From positions 186,001 through 250,000 of the forward strand of contig CANJRD010000002.1 in assembly GCA_947476695.1 (NCBI GenBank): a stretch of 64,000 nucleotides of DNA, given 5' to 3'. The notes under the pieces were generated by a model. The model worked only from the letters and a program-made list of their open reading frames with translations, did not search any database and was not told the DNA's origin. The DNA comes from Rhodospirillaceae bacterium (GTDB taxonomy: Bacteria; Pseudomonadota; Alphaproteobacteria; Rhodospirillales; Rhodospirillaceae). Of the stretch, positions 1-7,884 are shown piece by piece. Numbering within the stretch: the stretch's first letter is position 1; each line of letters begins with the position of its first letter. A program made the position numbers and the translations under genes.

Positions 1-14
1 TCCGAGGCGCCGCA

Positions 15-224
15 ATGCAACTGGTTTTGAATATTCTTCTGGCCGCGACGATGGTCGCCGTGGTGGGTGTTTTGTTCACCGGCTTGGCGGGCTTCGCGAA
101 AGGCGGCGAATTCGATCGCAAGTACGGCAACAAGCTTATGCGTCTCCGGGTCGGCACCCAGGCGTTGGCCGTCAGTCTGCTGCTGCTGCTTCTGCTGCTG
201 CGCAATCTCGACAGCGGCGGTTGA
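15..224 (+). CDS. HIG1-domain twin-transmembrane small protein
   Basis: A 69-residue protein with two hydrophobic segments (about residues 4-26 and 46-62) joined by a short charged loop containing FDRKYGNKLMRLRV. This pattern matches the HIG1 / twin-transmembrane small proteins that alphaproteobacteria share with mitochondrial respiratory supercomplex factors; a role in supporting cytochrome oxidase in the inner membrane is family knowledge, not visible here. A GAGG Shine-Dalgarno sits 7 bases before the ATG. The gene begins almost at the window edge, so its upstream neighbour is unknown. The downstream gene is convergent, 12 bp away. Confidence 0.75.
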   Translation: MQLVLNILLAATMVAVVGVLFTGLAGFAKGGEFDRKYGNKLMRLRVGTQALAVSLLLLLLLLRNLDSGG

Positions 225-236
225 GCCGCCGTCGCC

Positions 237-1097
237 TCAGCCGAAGTTCGGCCGTTCGGGGCGATACATCAGCTTGTTGGCTTTCTCGAATTCCTCAATG
301 CCACCGATCAGTTCGCGGCGGCGTAGACGCGCAGACTGCACCTGGGCGGGCGTGATGGTGGTCTTCTGCAGGCTACCGTCGGCCGCCATTTCCGCTACAC
401 GATCGAGGAACGACTTGTGCGTCGTCGTCTCCAGGATGTCGGCGCAGAAGTTCATGAAGTAGGCGAGACGCACCTGATTCTGCGGGGTCGGATGATAGAT
501 CGACATCGAGAAGGCGCCCGTCTTGCGGTCGTGACGCTCCAGGATCGAGGCGCGATGGTACTGCGGGCCGGGACTCAAGGTGAAGGACGTCTGGCTGTCG
601 TGCTCGACCACATAGTCGTCGAGCGCCCCCAGCACGTTCGAGGCCGTCTCCGAGACCATATCGTCCGTCACTTCGACGCCCACCGCCAGGGTCTCAAGTT
701 CGCGGATCGCGGCGTTGTCTTCGCGGCTGGTGAAAACCTCCTGGCCGGCGATGTGGACGGAAGCCCAATTCGCCTGGTTATAGTCGCGCTCGTATTTCGG
801 CACGCGGCGCATCCAGGTGCCGTGCCAATCGACGTTGCCGCCATCGATCAGCACGTTCGCGTCGCGTCGAATTTCGTCGAGAGCGCCGGCCGTCATCCGC
901 ATGGTGCCCTGAATGTTCTGGCCGCGCACGACGACCCAAATGGTCGACAGCTTCGTCTTCACCGGAATGGTGATGCGGTTGGACCGCAATTCCATGACGG
1001 GCTCTTCGCGCCGACCTTCGTCGTCGTCTATCGTTTCCATGAAACGGTAGACGATGGATTTCTCGCGATAGAGTGTGATGTTGCCGATCTCAATCAT
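237..1097 (-). CDS. Conserved-looking hypothetical protein, 286 aa
   Basis: I do not recognise this protein. It has no signal peptide or membrane segment. It contains WHGTWMRRVPKYERDYNQA (about residues 91-110), a region of charged helices, and a His/Tyr-bearing stretch PGPQYHRASILERHDRK near residue 178. The C-terminal 60 residues look helical. Its start lies 5 bp after the stop of the N-formylglutamate amidohydrolase gene on the same strand, so the two are almost certainly co-transcribed. A soluble accessory role in the same pathway is a guess from operon position only. Confidence 0.7.
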   Translation of the reverse strand: MIEIGNITLYREKSIVYRFMETIDDDEGRREEPVMELRSNRITIPVKTKLSTIWVVVRGQNIQGTMRMTAGALDEIRRDANVLIDGGNVDWHGTWMRRVPKYERDYNQANWASVHIAGQEVFTSREDNAAIRELETLAVGVEVTDDMVSETASNVLGALDDYVVEHDSQTSFTLSPGPQYHRASILERHDRKTGAFSMSIYHPTPQNQVRLAYFMNFCADILETTTHKSFLDRVAEMAADGSLQKTTITPAQVQSARLRRRELIGGIEEFEKANKLMYRPERPNFG

Positions 1098-1102
1098 TCA
1101 AA

Positions 1103-2023
1103 TCATTCGGCGCTGAGGCGCTGGTATTCCAGCTCTCCGCTCCGTTCCCCCGCATAAGCGATCAGGCGCCCAATCAAGTGGCGCACATTTTGTTTAAGAC
1201 GCGCGAACGAGGCCCGACGCTGAAGCGTCGTCTCGTCCATGTAAAGATTGCGATTGATCTCGATCTGCAGCGCATGGATGCCGTTGGCCGGGTCGCCATA
1301 GTGCTGCGTTGTATACCCTCCGGCGTATGGATTGTTGCGCACGACCTGATAGCCGGCCGCGGCAAGCTCCGCGGCGGCCGTATCGATCAGGCTGTGATGA
1401 CAGGATAGGCCGTTACGGTCGCCCAGCACGATATCGATCGGGCGGACGCCGCCGTCGAGGTCCATCGGCAGGCCGGACGACGGCATGGAATGACAATCGA
1501 TCAGGATCGCGAAGCCAAAGCGCTCTCGCGCCCGGGCGACAAGGCTGCGCAGGTTTTGATGGTACGGCTTGTGAACGCCGCTGATTCGCCGTTCCGCTTC
1601 CGCGAACGACAGCTTCTTCCGATAGATTTCCCGCCGGGCGCCAACCACGCGGGCAATCGTGCCCAAGCCGGCGGCGACGCGGGCCGAGCTGGTGTTCACG
1701 AACGCCGGCAGCGGGTGCTCGAACATGTCCGGGTCCAGCTCGTAGGGCTCGCGGTTCACGTCTACGTAAGCGCGGGGGTAGAGGGTGCGCAGCAGGGGTG
1801 CCCCGAATTCCGGGGAATCGCCGAACAGCTCGTCAACGTAGCAGTCCTCGGATTTACGTAGGGTACCCAGTTCGAGAGACGAGGTTTCGATGAAATCCCG
1901 TGGGTAATAGGCGCCGGAATGGGGTGAGGCGAAGACCACTGGGGTCAGCGCGCCGGAGGGCTCCAGCCGCTCCACGGGGGATGGCGGAGGAGCCTCTTCC
2001 GATAGAGAAGGGGGGAACCGCAT
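1103..2023 (-). CDS. N-formylglutamate amidohydrolase family protein
   Basis: Predicted to hydrolyse N-formyl-L-glutamate (last step of one histidine-degradation route) or a related N-acyl amino acid. Family hallmarks are visible: FASPHSGAYYP near the N-terminus, DVNREPYELDP, FAILIDCHSMPS (a metal-binding DCHS motif), and IHALQIEINRNLYMDE near the C-terminus. I chose the internal ATG giving MRFPPSLSEE; a longer reading from 2059 adds 12 non-conserved residues. No other histidine-utilisation gene is in view, so substrate choice is open. The partner gene downstream on the same strand is an unknown protein. Confidence 0.85.
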   Translation of the reverse strand: MRFPPSLSEEAPPPSPVERLEPSGALTPVVFASPHSGAYYPRDFIETSSLELGTLRKSEDCYVDELFGDSPEFGAPLLRTLYPRAYVDVNREPYELDPDMFEHPLPAFVNTSSARVAAGLGTIARVVGARREIYRKKLSFAEAERRISGVHKPYHQNLRSLVARARERFGFAILIDCHSMPSSGLPMDLDGGVRPIDIVLGDRNGLSCHHSLIDTAAAELAAAGYQVVRNNPYAGGYTTQHYGDPANGIHALQIEINRNLYMDETTLQRRASFARLKQNVRHLIGRLIAYAGERSGELEYQRLSAE

Positions 2024-2227
2024 GAAACTAGCCGCCACGGACGCCGAAAACCCACACACACCAAGCCCACGGCCCGGTGGAAGCCTCTATAACCCAGGGA
2101 GTTTAGTGGCCCGGAGCGGGGTCGCAAAACCAATTCCTCTCAAGAAGTGTTTTTGCCAGGACCAACACTTGCCAAGCCGGTCGCGAGCCTTTAAACACCC
2201 GCCTTGCGCAAATTCTCGCGCCAGGAT

Positions 2228-2302
2228 GGGCGATTAGCTCAGCGGTAGAGCACACCCTTGACATGGGTGGGGCCACAGGTTCGATCCCTGTATCGCCCAC
2301 CA
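2228..2302 (+). tRNA. tRNA-Val (anticodon GAC)
   Basis: The cloverleaf folds by eye: acceptor GGGCGAT pairs with ATCGCCC, the D-arm is GCTC-AGCGGTA-GAGC, the anticodon stem CACCC/GGGTG encloses loop TTGACAT giving anticodon GAC, and the T-arm is ACAGG-TTCGATC-CCTGT. The 3' CCA is encoded in the DNA (2300-2302). It decodes GUC/GUU valine codons. Confidence 0.97.
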
Positions 2303-2636
2303 TCCTCCCGAAGTCGTTATGAAGGTCCCGGATATCGGGACCCGCCGCCGTGAGAAGGGCAGCAGCATCTCGAGCCAACCCCGGTGGGGGCAAAGTCGAG
2401 AGCGGCCTGTGTGGTTCGACGGGCCGCCGCTATCAAAACACCAAAGTGCCGGGCGAAGAACGAGGCGATGTCTTTTTTCTTTGTCGTTTCAAGGTGACAC
2501 GGGCCAAGCTCCCAATGGCAGGGGCTGTGCGATGGAGGAGATGCGCTTGTCGCGCGAGACTTTGGAGGCCGCACGAACGTGGCGCGAGAGCATCCTTGCC
2601 CCACGTTCTTCCAGCGAGCCGGGTGGCCGGTCTGAT
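2303..2636. other. Intergenic stretch after tRNA-Val, no gene seen
   Basis: No convincing coding region is present. An inverted repeat GGTCCCG-GATAT-CGGGACC lies at 2324-2342, 22 bp after the tRNA. It lacks a following T-run, so it may aid 3' processing or termination but is not a standard intrinsic terminator. A longer reading of the response regulator from 2532 is possible but adds residues with no receiver-domain character. Confidence 0.5.
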
Positions 2637-3011
2637 ATGACCCTCCCGAAAATCATGATCGTGGAAGACAACCTCATCCTCGCTTTGGAGATGGAGGACA
2701 CGTTGCGCGATGCCGGCTTCGACGTGATTGGCGTTGCCGCCTCTGCCGATCAAGCTTTGACACTCGCCAATGAGCATCGTCCGGCGCTCGCGATCATGGA
2801 TATCCGCCTGCCCGGAAAACGCGACGGTATCGATGCGGCGATCGCGTTGCGTGAGACCTATGGAATCCGTTCGGTGTTCGCGTCGGCGCACAGTGCGCCG
2901 GACATGCGCGAGCGCGCGACCGCCGCGCAGCCGGCGGGTTGGGTGACCAAGCCTTACGCCATGTCACAATTGGTCGAGATCATTCGCCAAGTGCTGGGCA
3001 CGCGGGCGTAA
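2637..3011 (+). CDS. Stand-alone response regulator receiver protein
   Basis: A 124-residue single receiver domain with no output domain. The acidic pocket is at VEDN (residues 9-12), the phospho-acceptor is Asp55 in LAIMDIRLPG, the switch Ser/Thr region is FASAHS (81-86), and the conserved Lys105 lies in VTKPY. It would act by protein-protein contact in a phosphorelay, as such CheY/DivK-like proteins do in alphaproteobacteria. No histidine kinase is adjacent. The start places the domain at residue 4; an upstream ATG at 2532 in the same frame gives a 35-residue longer form. Confidence 0.85.
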   Translation: MTLPKIMIVEDNLILALEMEDTLRDAGFDVIGVAASADQALTLANEHRPALAIMDIRLPGKRDGIDAAIALRETYGIRSVFASAHSAPDMRERATAAQPAGWVTKPYAMSQLVEIIRQVLGTRA

Positions 3012-3032
3012 GGGCGAGTGGCTGGAGGCATC

Positions 3033-3755
3033 ATGAAAATTCTTTCGATCATCCTCGCTGCGATCATCGCCGCGCCGCTTGTGGCGACGGCGCAAGTGCA
3101 GGACATGCTGCCGACCAAAGGCGAGGCATCATTCGTGCGTAAGTCAGATCTCGACTTGCTCAATCTTCTGCCGCCGCCCCCCAAGCCGGGATCCGCCCGT
3201 GAGAAAGCCGATCTCGCGGAATTACGCCGCCTGCAGGATGCTCGCACGCCCGAACGCGTGAAGATCGCGGAAGAGGATGCGCCGGAAAATGCCTTCGCGG
3301 TCCTGCGCGGCGATCTCGGCGCGGGTTTCACCGCGGATAAAGTGCCCAAGACGGCGAAGTTACTTCAGGCGGTGGTGACAGACGAGGGACTCATTCTCGA
3401 CTCAGTGAAGGACTTGTGGGGACGTCGTCGACCCTATTGGATCGATGCCGGTATCAATCCCTGTTTCGAGAAGCGGACGACCCCGTCATACCCGAGCAAT
3501 CACGCGACCCTCGGCTATCTCACGGCGATGGTCCTCAGTTCGATGCTGCCCGAGAAGCGTGCGACGTTGTTCAGCAGTGCCGCGCGTTATGCCGAAAGCC
3601 GCCTGATCTGCGGCGTGCATTATCCGAGCGACGTCGAGGTGTCGAAAACGACCGCCGCCCTGCTCGCGCTCAAAATCCAAAGCAATCCGGCCTATCAAAG
3701 AGAACTGCCAGCGGTGAGGGCCGAGCTGCGTTCGGCGCTTGGATTGGCCCCTTAG
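3033..3755 (+). CDS. Class A (PhoN-type) acid phosphatase, periplasmic
   Basis: A 240-residue PAP2-superfamily phosphomonoesterase. The three signature blocks are KDLWGRRRP (K-x6-RP), PSNHATLG (usually PSGH) and SRLICGVHYPSD (SR-x5-H-x3-D), supplying the phosphate-binding residues, the catalytic His nucleophile and the charge-relay Asp. The N-terminus MKILSIILAAIIAAP is a cleavable signal peptide, so it works in the periplasm on phosphate esters. GGAGG lies 8 bases before this ATG, favouring it over an in-frame GTG at 3018. It is 21 bp after the receiver gene; a functional link is not evident. Confidence 0.9.
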   Translation: MKILSIILAAIIAAPLVATAQVQDMLPTKGEASFVRKSDLDLLNLLPPPPKPGSAREKADLAELRRLQDARTPERVKIAEEDAPENAFAVLRGDLGAGFTADKVPKTAKLLQAVVTDEGLILDSVKDLWGRRRPYWIDAGINPCFEKRTTPSYPSNHATLGYLTAMVLSSMLPEKRATLFSSAARYAESRLICGVHYPSDVEVSKTTAALLALKIQSNPAYQRELPAVRAELRSALGLAP

Positions 3756-3761
3756 TCTGTC

Positions 3762-4028
3762 GTTGCTCATCGCCTGTACTAACAGCAAAGCGATAACGAT
3801 CAGCGCCGATGATGGCCGTTCGCTAGCCGAACTGCATTGTCGAACATCACATCGTCCGTACCCGTGGCAATCGGAAGTGGCGCGCGCACTTTCGCCTTCG
3901 ATCCGAAGACCCGCAGAATCTATTTGCCGACGGCTAAGCTTTTTCAACCTAAGCGCGGCGACCGGCCGCCGGAACCGGAACCCGGCACTTTCGGCATCTT
4001 GGTTGCCGGCTTGCCCGCGCGGAATTGA
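3762..4028 (+). pseudogene. Decayed YncE-like beta-propeller gene fragment
   Basis: Two pieces in different frames resemble one protein. Frame 1 (about 3762-3836) reads LLIACTNSKAITISADDGRS then LAEL, like an inner blade of YncE/YVTN beta-propellers. The frame beginning near 3837 reads GARTFAFDPKTRRIYLPTAK and ends PGTFGILVAG, the usual C-terminal ending of that family. The central blades and the N-terminus are missing and the frames do not match, so this looks like internal deletion plus frameshift. No start codon with a ribosome site is present. Family assignment is from memory of the motif pattern. Confidence 0.6.
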
Positions 4029-4202
4029 CGTACTGCCCGCAGTCTGAGCCAGTTAAAACATAGGGGCAAAAATTCCCCGATCAGAGCGGCGAAGCGCTGG
4101 GAAAACGCGCCCACACCTGCTACAGCGCAACAGGTGAGTGGATGTCATTTTGCATCGATTTTGCAGCTATAATTCAGCTGTTCAACGATATGCAGAGATG
4201 TG

Positions 4203-5513
4203 ATGGCCGTGGGATCGTTGGCGTTTCGTCAAACTCTGGATTGGCTCGCGCGGACGAAGCTGCGCGATCGCCAGGACGTGCTCACCAAGGCCCGCATCGT
4301 TCTTCTCGATACGCTCGCCTGCGCCGTCGCAGGCCTGCAGGAGGCTGAGCCGGCGGCGCTCGCGCAACGCCGCGCGCTGAGCAGTCCGGGCGCCATCTCA
4401 TGGCCGGGCAGCCCGCGCATGGCGCCGGACTCGCTCGCATTCGTCGGCGCGATAGCGGCTTGCTGGCATGAGGCTTGCGAGGGCTTGGCGCGGGCGCATG
4501 GTCGTCCCGGCTTGCACGCGGCCCCGGTGGCCTTCGCCCTAGGACGCGGGCAGAACGCGACGCTCGGCGACATTCTGGAATCCCTCGTCTGGGGTTACGA
4601 GATCGGCGGTCGGGCCGGTGAGGCGATGCGCATTCGCGCAGGTCTGCACGTCGACGGCACCTGGGGCCTTTTCGCCAGTACGGCGGCAGCCGCGCGCATG
4701 TTCGGGCTCGATGTTGCTCATACGGAACAGGCGCTGGCCACCGCGGCCTGCCAAGTGCCGACATCACTTTACGCGCCGGTCGCCGCCGGCCGCACCGCGC
4801 GCAACACGTATGTGGGTCATGCCGCGATGCTTGGCATTCACCTCGCCGAGGCGGCCGCCGCGGGGATAACCGCGCCGACAGAAGCGTTCGAATTGGCTGG
4901 CCGTGCGCTGGCGGGGGACAGCAAGATCGATAGCTGGGAATGGGCACCGACCGGCGAGTTCGTCATCCTCGAAGGCTACATCAAGCCGTTCGCCGCAGTG
5001 CGACACGTTCACTATGGCGCGAGTTGCGCCATGGCGCGGTATGCGAAAACAGCGACGACAGATGCCATTCAAGGTCTGACGCTGCGCACCTATGCCGAGG
5101 CTCTGACCTATTGCGGCAATCGCGCACCGCGTACGCCGATCCAGGCACAGTTCAGCCTGACGCATGGCACCGCGTTCGCGCTGCAGGCCGGTACGCTGGG
5201 TCCGGAAGCCTACGACGCAAAGGTATTTTCTAGTCCCGAACAGAAGCGCCTCGAAGCGCTGATCGAACTTGTCGCCGATCCGGCCATCACCGACCGTGGC
5301 GCGAGCCTGGAAGTCCGCACAACCACGGGTGTTGAGAAGTATCAGGTGAGTTCAGTGCCAGGCGACCCGGATCAACCGCTGACCCCGGACGACGTTCGGC
5401 ACAAAGCAATCACGTATATGTCGGGATCCCTCGGGGATATTATTGCGTCCCAAATCGCCGGAGCGATTCTCGACGGGCCTCTCGACGCGCCACTTACTTT
5501 GCCATCGCTCTAG
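4203..5513 (+). CDS. MmgE/PrpD family protein
   Basis: A 436-residue member of the MmgE/PrpD fold, which includes 2-methylcitrate dehydratase and cis-aconitate decarboxylase. Family-like blocks include RIVLLDTLACAVAGL, FVGAIAACWHEACEGL, ESLVWGYEIGGRAGEAM, LHVDGTWGLFASTAAAARMF and YIKPFAAVRHVHYG. No prpB or prpC is nearby, so a dehydratase or decarboxylase on another carboxylic acid is more likely than methylcitrate metabolism. A GTG directly before the ATG is an equally possible start. It is followed 18 bp later by a racemase-fold enzyme, probably in the same operon and pathway. Confidence 0.85.
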   Translation: MAVGSLAFRQTLDWLARTKLRDRQDVLTKARIVLLDTLACAVAGLQEAEPAALAQRRALSSPGAISWPGSPRMAPDSLAFVGAIAACWHEACEGLARAHGRPGLHAAPVAFALGRGQNATLGDILESLVWGYEIGGRAGEAMRIRAGLHVDGTWGLFASTAAAARMFGLDVAHTEQALATAACQVPTSLYAPVAAGRTARNTYVGHAAMLGIHLAEAAAAGITAPTEAFELAGRALAGDSKIDSWEWAPTGEFVILEGYIKPFAAVRHVHYGASCAMARYAKTATTDAIQGLTLRTYAEALTYCGNRAPRTPIQAQFSLTHGTAFALQAGTLGPEAYDAKVFSSPEQKRLEALIELVADPAITDRGASLEVRTTTGVEKYQVSSVPGDPDQPLTPDDVRHKAITYMSGSLGDIIASQIAGAILDGPLDAPLTLPSL

Positions 5514-5531
5514 ACCGTTCAAGGAACTTAC

Positions 5532-6326
5532 ATGCCACATCCGTTCGCGACCCGTCCGCGTGATGCCCTGGGGTACCGCGCCGTCATCGGCGTCCTGGCG
5601 CCGTTCACCAACACGATCGTTCAGGCGGAGTACGACGACTTCCGCCCCGTCGGTGTGTCGAACCACATGGGACGCATCGAGCAGCTGGCGATCAAACCGA
5701 TCACAGATGACGAAGCGGGATACGCCTTCGTGCGCGAGCGCCTGGCACGCGATACAGAGCACGTGAAGATCGGCATCGATCAGGTCCTGCCGGCGGAACC
5801 GCATTCGATCATCATCGGTCACTCGATCGATTCTTTCCGCGGCGGCGTCAACGGCGCGGACAAGATGAAAAAGGAACTCAGCGAGTACGCCAAGGGTGTG
5901 CCGGTGTATTTGCCGGCGCACGCGTTCCTCGAGGCGTTGAAGGCGCTGGGCATTCCGCCGGGTAAGCGCTTGTCGGCCGTCACGCCGTACTTCCCGCCGG
6001 GCGACGAACAGGTCGCGGAGTTCTTCAAGGATGCGGGCTACGACCTTGTGCGCATCATCGGTATGAAGCGGGGGCGCGGTGTCGAGATCGCGGCGACGAC
6101 CATGCCGGATGTAATGCAGGTGCTGAAGCAGCTGGAAGCCGACAAGCCGGATGTCATCGTGCAGCCGGGAACCAACATGGCGACGGCGCGCTTCTCGGCG
6201 GAAGCGTCCGCTTGGCTGGGTATTCCGGTCATCTCCTGCAACACGGCGACCTACTGGCACACGCTGCGCAGCATGGGGATCATGGACCAGATGGATGGCT
6301 TCGGGACGTTGTTCTCCGAACACTAG
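5532..6326 (+). CDS. Asp/Glu racemase-fold enzyme, maleate isomerase-like
   Basis: A 264-residue protein with the overall plan of maleate cis-trans isomerase / arylmalonate decarboxylase relatives: GYRAVIGVLAPFTNT at the N-terminus, IIIGHSIDSFRGG at the first active-site loop, and VQPGTNMATARF plus NTATYWHTLRSMGI near the C-terminus. In classical members Cys residues sit in both loops; here they are His97 and Gly213 by my alignment, and the only nearby Cys is Cys236. The chemistry is therefore uncertain. It follows the MmgE/PrpD gene by 18 bp, which suggests joint processing of a small dicarboxylate or malonate-like compound. Confidence 0.75.
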   Translation: MPHPFATRPRDALGYRAVIGVLAPFTNTIVQAEYDDFRPVGVSNHMGRIEQLAIKPITDDEAGYAFVRERLARDTEHVKIGIDQVLPAEPHSIIIGHSIDSFRGGVNGADKMKKELSEYAKGVPVYLPAHAFLEALKALGIPPGKRLSAVTPYFPPGDEQVAEFFKDAGYDLVRIIGMKRGRGVEIAATTMPDVMQVLKQLEADKPDVIVQPGTNMATARFSAEASAWLGIPVISCNTATYWHTLRSMGIMDQMDGFGTLFSEH

Positions 6327-6332
6327 CCGCAG

Positions 6333-6554
6333 TTACGCGGCCGTGGCCTGTTCGCTCCAGGTCACGAGCTTCCGTCCGCGGTTCCAAAGTTCATAGCCCT
6401 GTGGACGGCTCGGAACGCTGCTGAGCGTCAAGAGCTCGCTGGCGCGGTCGATCGCCGTCGCAAGACTGGTGGCCTCGATCACTTCAGCGACGAGGGCAGA
6501 GCCTTCGGTGCCGAGCATCATGCAGATGTAGATGGACGTCCGCGCTTGATACAT
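6333..6554 (-). CDS. Small hypothetical protein, 73 aa
   Basis: An unrecognised 73-residue soluble protein, MYQARTSIYICMML... with a central helix-rich region (VIEATSLATAIDRASELL) and a C-terminal GYELWNRGRKLVTWSE. It ends 6 bp from the convergent racemase-fold gene. GAGAAGG lies upstream of its ATG at a usable distance, which supports it being translated. The function is unknown. Confidence 0.55.
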   Translation of the reverse strand: MYQARTSIYICMMLGTEGSALVAEVIEATSLATAIDRASELLTLSSVPSRPQGYELWNRGRKLVTWSEQATAA

Positions 6555-6679
6555 TGGCCGACCTTCTCCTCATTGGTGCCGAGAAGGCAATGCTAGACAA
6601 CCCGTAGGGTGCGTGTTGCGACCTTACGGGGCGTCCTGTGACAATGTTAGGCCAGACCCAATCCGTAGGTGATTGGCGC

Positions 6680-7846
6680 CTATTCAGCGGCCAGTTTTAC
6701 GACAGAAACGCCTTTCCGGCCGGTGAGGCAGGGGAACAACGGCATGCGGATGTTGTAGTTCCGCAGTCGCGGCGGGGTTTCGAGAGGAACCGAGTCGAAG
6801 GCAACTTCGTCCGTCGGCCAGCCCGCGTCGCGCCCCAGCTGCGCGAGATCGGCTGCGCGATAATAGCCGCCGAAGTTCTCATTGTTGTTGGTCACTTCCC
6901 ATTCCGCCAGGAACGCGTCGATCGGCGAGAGTTCGCCGAGGCGGGGGTTGTCCATGTGAAGCATCGTGCCGCCAGCGGCGAGGATGCGGCGCGTTTCGCC
7001 GAAGATGCGCGGCGCGGCGCGCGTGGACGTCTCGTGCATGATGATATGCGAGCACACCACATCGAAGAAGCCGTCCGGGAAATTGGTCGCTTCGGCATTT
7101 TGTTGGCTGAAGTGCACGGCGATCCCCATGCCTTCGGCACGGGCGTGGGCGTAGCGCAGGACCGGCGCCGCGACGTCGATGGCGTAAACCTCGGCATCGG
7201 GAAAGGCGCGCTTCCAGGCCAGCGTCGAGTGCCCGACGGTGCAGCCCATGTCGAGAATGCGCTTGGGATTCGCGTTGGGCACCAGCTGCTTGTAGTAGGC
7301 AATCAGCGAGCGTCCGAACATCTCCATCTCCGGCCCAAGCGAGCCCATCGAATAGATGTGTACGCCGCGATCGTAGATCGCGCCTTCCGCCACATCGTCG
7401 GCGGTGAACTCGGAATGATAGCCGCCCGGCTGCAAATGAATGTCGTAGGCGGTGTGATACGCCGGAATCTTCAGCGACGGATCGAGCGTCAGCGATCCGC
7501 CGACTTTGCCGTCGACCGACTTCGCGGCGGAGATCAACTCCGGCAACTGGCGCTCGACGCTGTCGATCACGCTGTCGAAGCCCAGTTCCTGTGTGTGGCG
7601 CTGCATCAGGCTATAGATCTGATATGACGGATTTTCCGTCATCGCGGCGCGGACCTCGAAACGGTCCTTCGGCTTGCGGCCGTTTTTCTTCACGAAGGCG
7701 GGTTCGACGACCTTGCTGTAGACCGCTGAGTTGGCAGGCGCGATCTTGCCGGCGAGATGGCTACGGATCGCCATCGCATAATTCTGGCGCGCCTCCTCGT
7801 CATGGGTGCGCTTGATCAGCATGGGGTGTTGAAGTTGTCCGCCCAT
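6680..7846 (-). CDS. Class I SAM-dependent methyltransferase (copy B)
   Basis: A 388-residue protein with a Rossmann methyltransferase domain in its C-terminal half: motif I is RILDMGCTVGHSTLAWKR, the acidic end of strand 2 is VYAIDVAAP, motif IV is FDVVCSHIIMHE, and motif VI is ILAAGGTMLHMD. About 180 residues precede it, including HLQPGGYHSEFTADDV. The same architecture and the HL-PGGY block occur in the adjacent gene on the same strand, so the pair is a tandem duplication. GGGGAGA before the ATG is a good ribosome site. The substrate is unknown; the MFS transporter and MmgE/PrpD neighbours suggest small-molecule metabolism. Confidence 0.85.
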   Translation of the reverse strand: MGGQLQHPMLIKRTHDEEARQNYAMAIRSHLAGKIAPANSAVYSKVVEPAFVKKNGRKPKDRFEVRAAMTENPSYQIYSLMQRHTQELGFDSVIDSVERQLPELISAAKSVDGKVGGSLTLDPSLKIPAYHTAYDIHLQPGGYHSEFTADDVAEGAIYDRGVHIYSMGSLGPEMEMFGRSLIAYYKQLVPNANPKRILDMGCTVGHSTLAWKRAFPDAEVYAIDVAAPVLRYAHARAEGMGIAVHFSQQNAEATNFPDGFFDVVCSHIIMHETSTRAAPRIFGETRRILAAGGTMLHMDNPRLGELSPIDAFLAEWEVTNNNENFGGYYRAADLAQLGRDAGWPTDEVAFDSVPLETPPRLRNYNIRMPLFPCLTGRKGVSVVKLAAE

Positions 7847-7884
7847 GGTGTTCTCCCCGTCCTGATTGCGGTGCTCGGTTTGTA

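Noticed and set aside
2103-2393. Minus-strand frame containing GDTGIEPVAPPM
   Set aside because: That peptide is the well-known translation of the antisense strand of a tRNA gene; the real feature is tRNA-Val.
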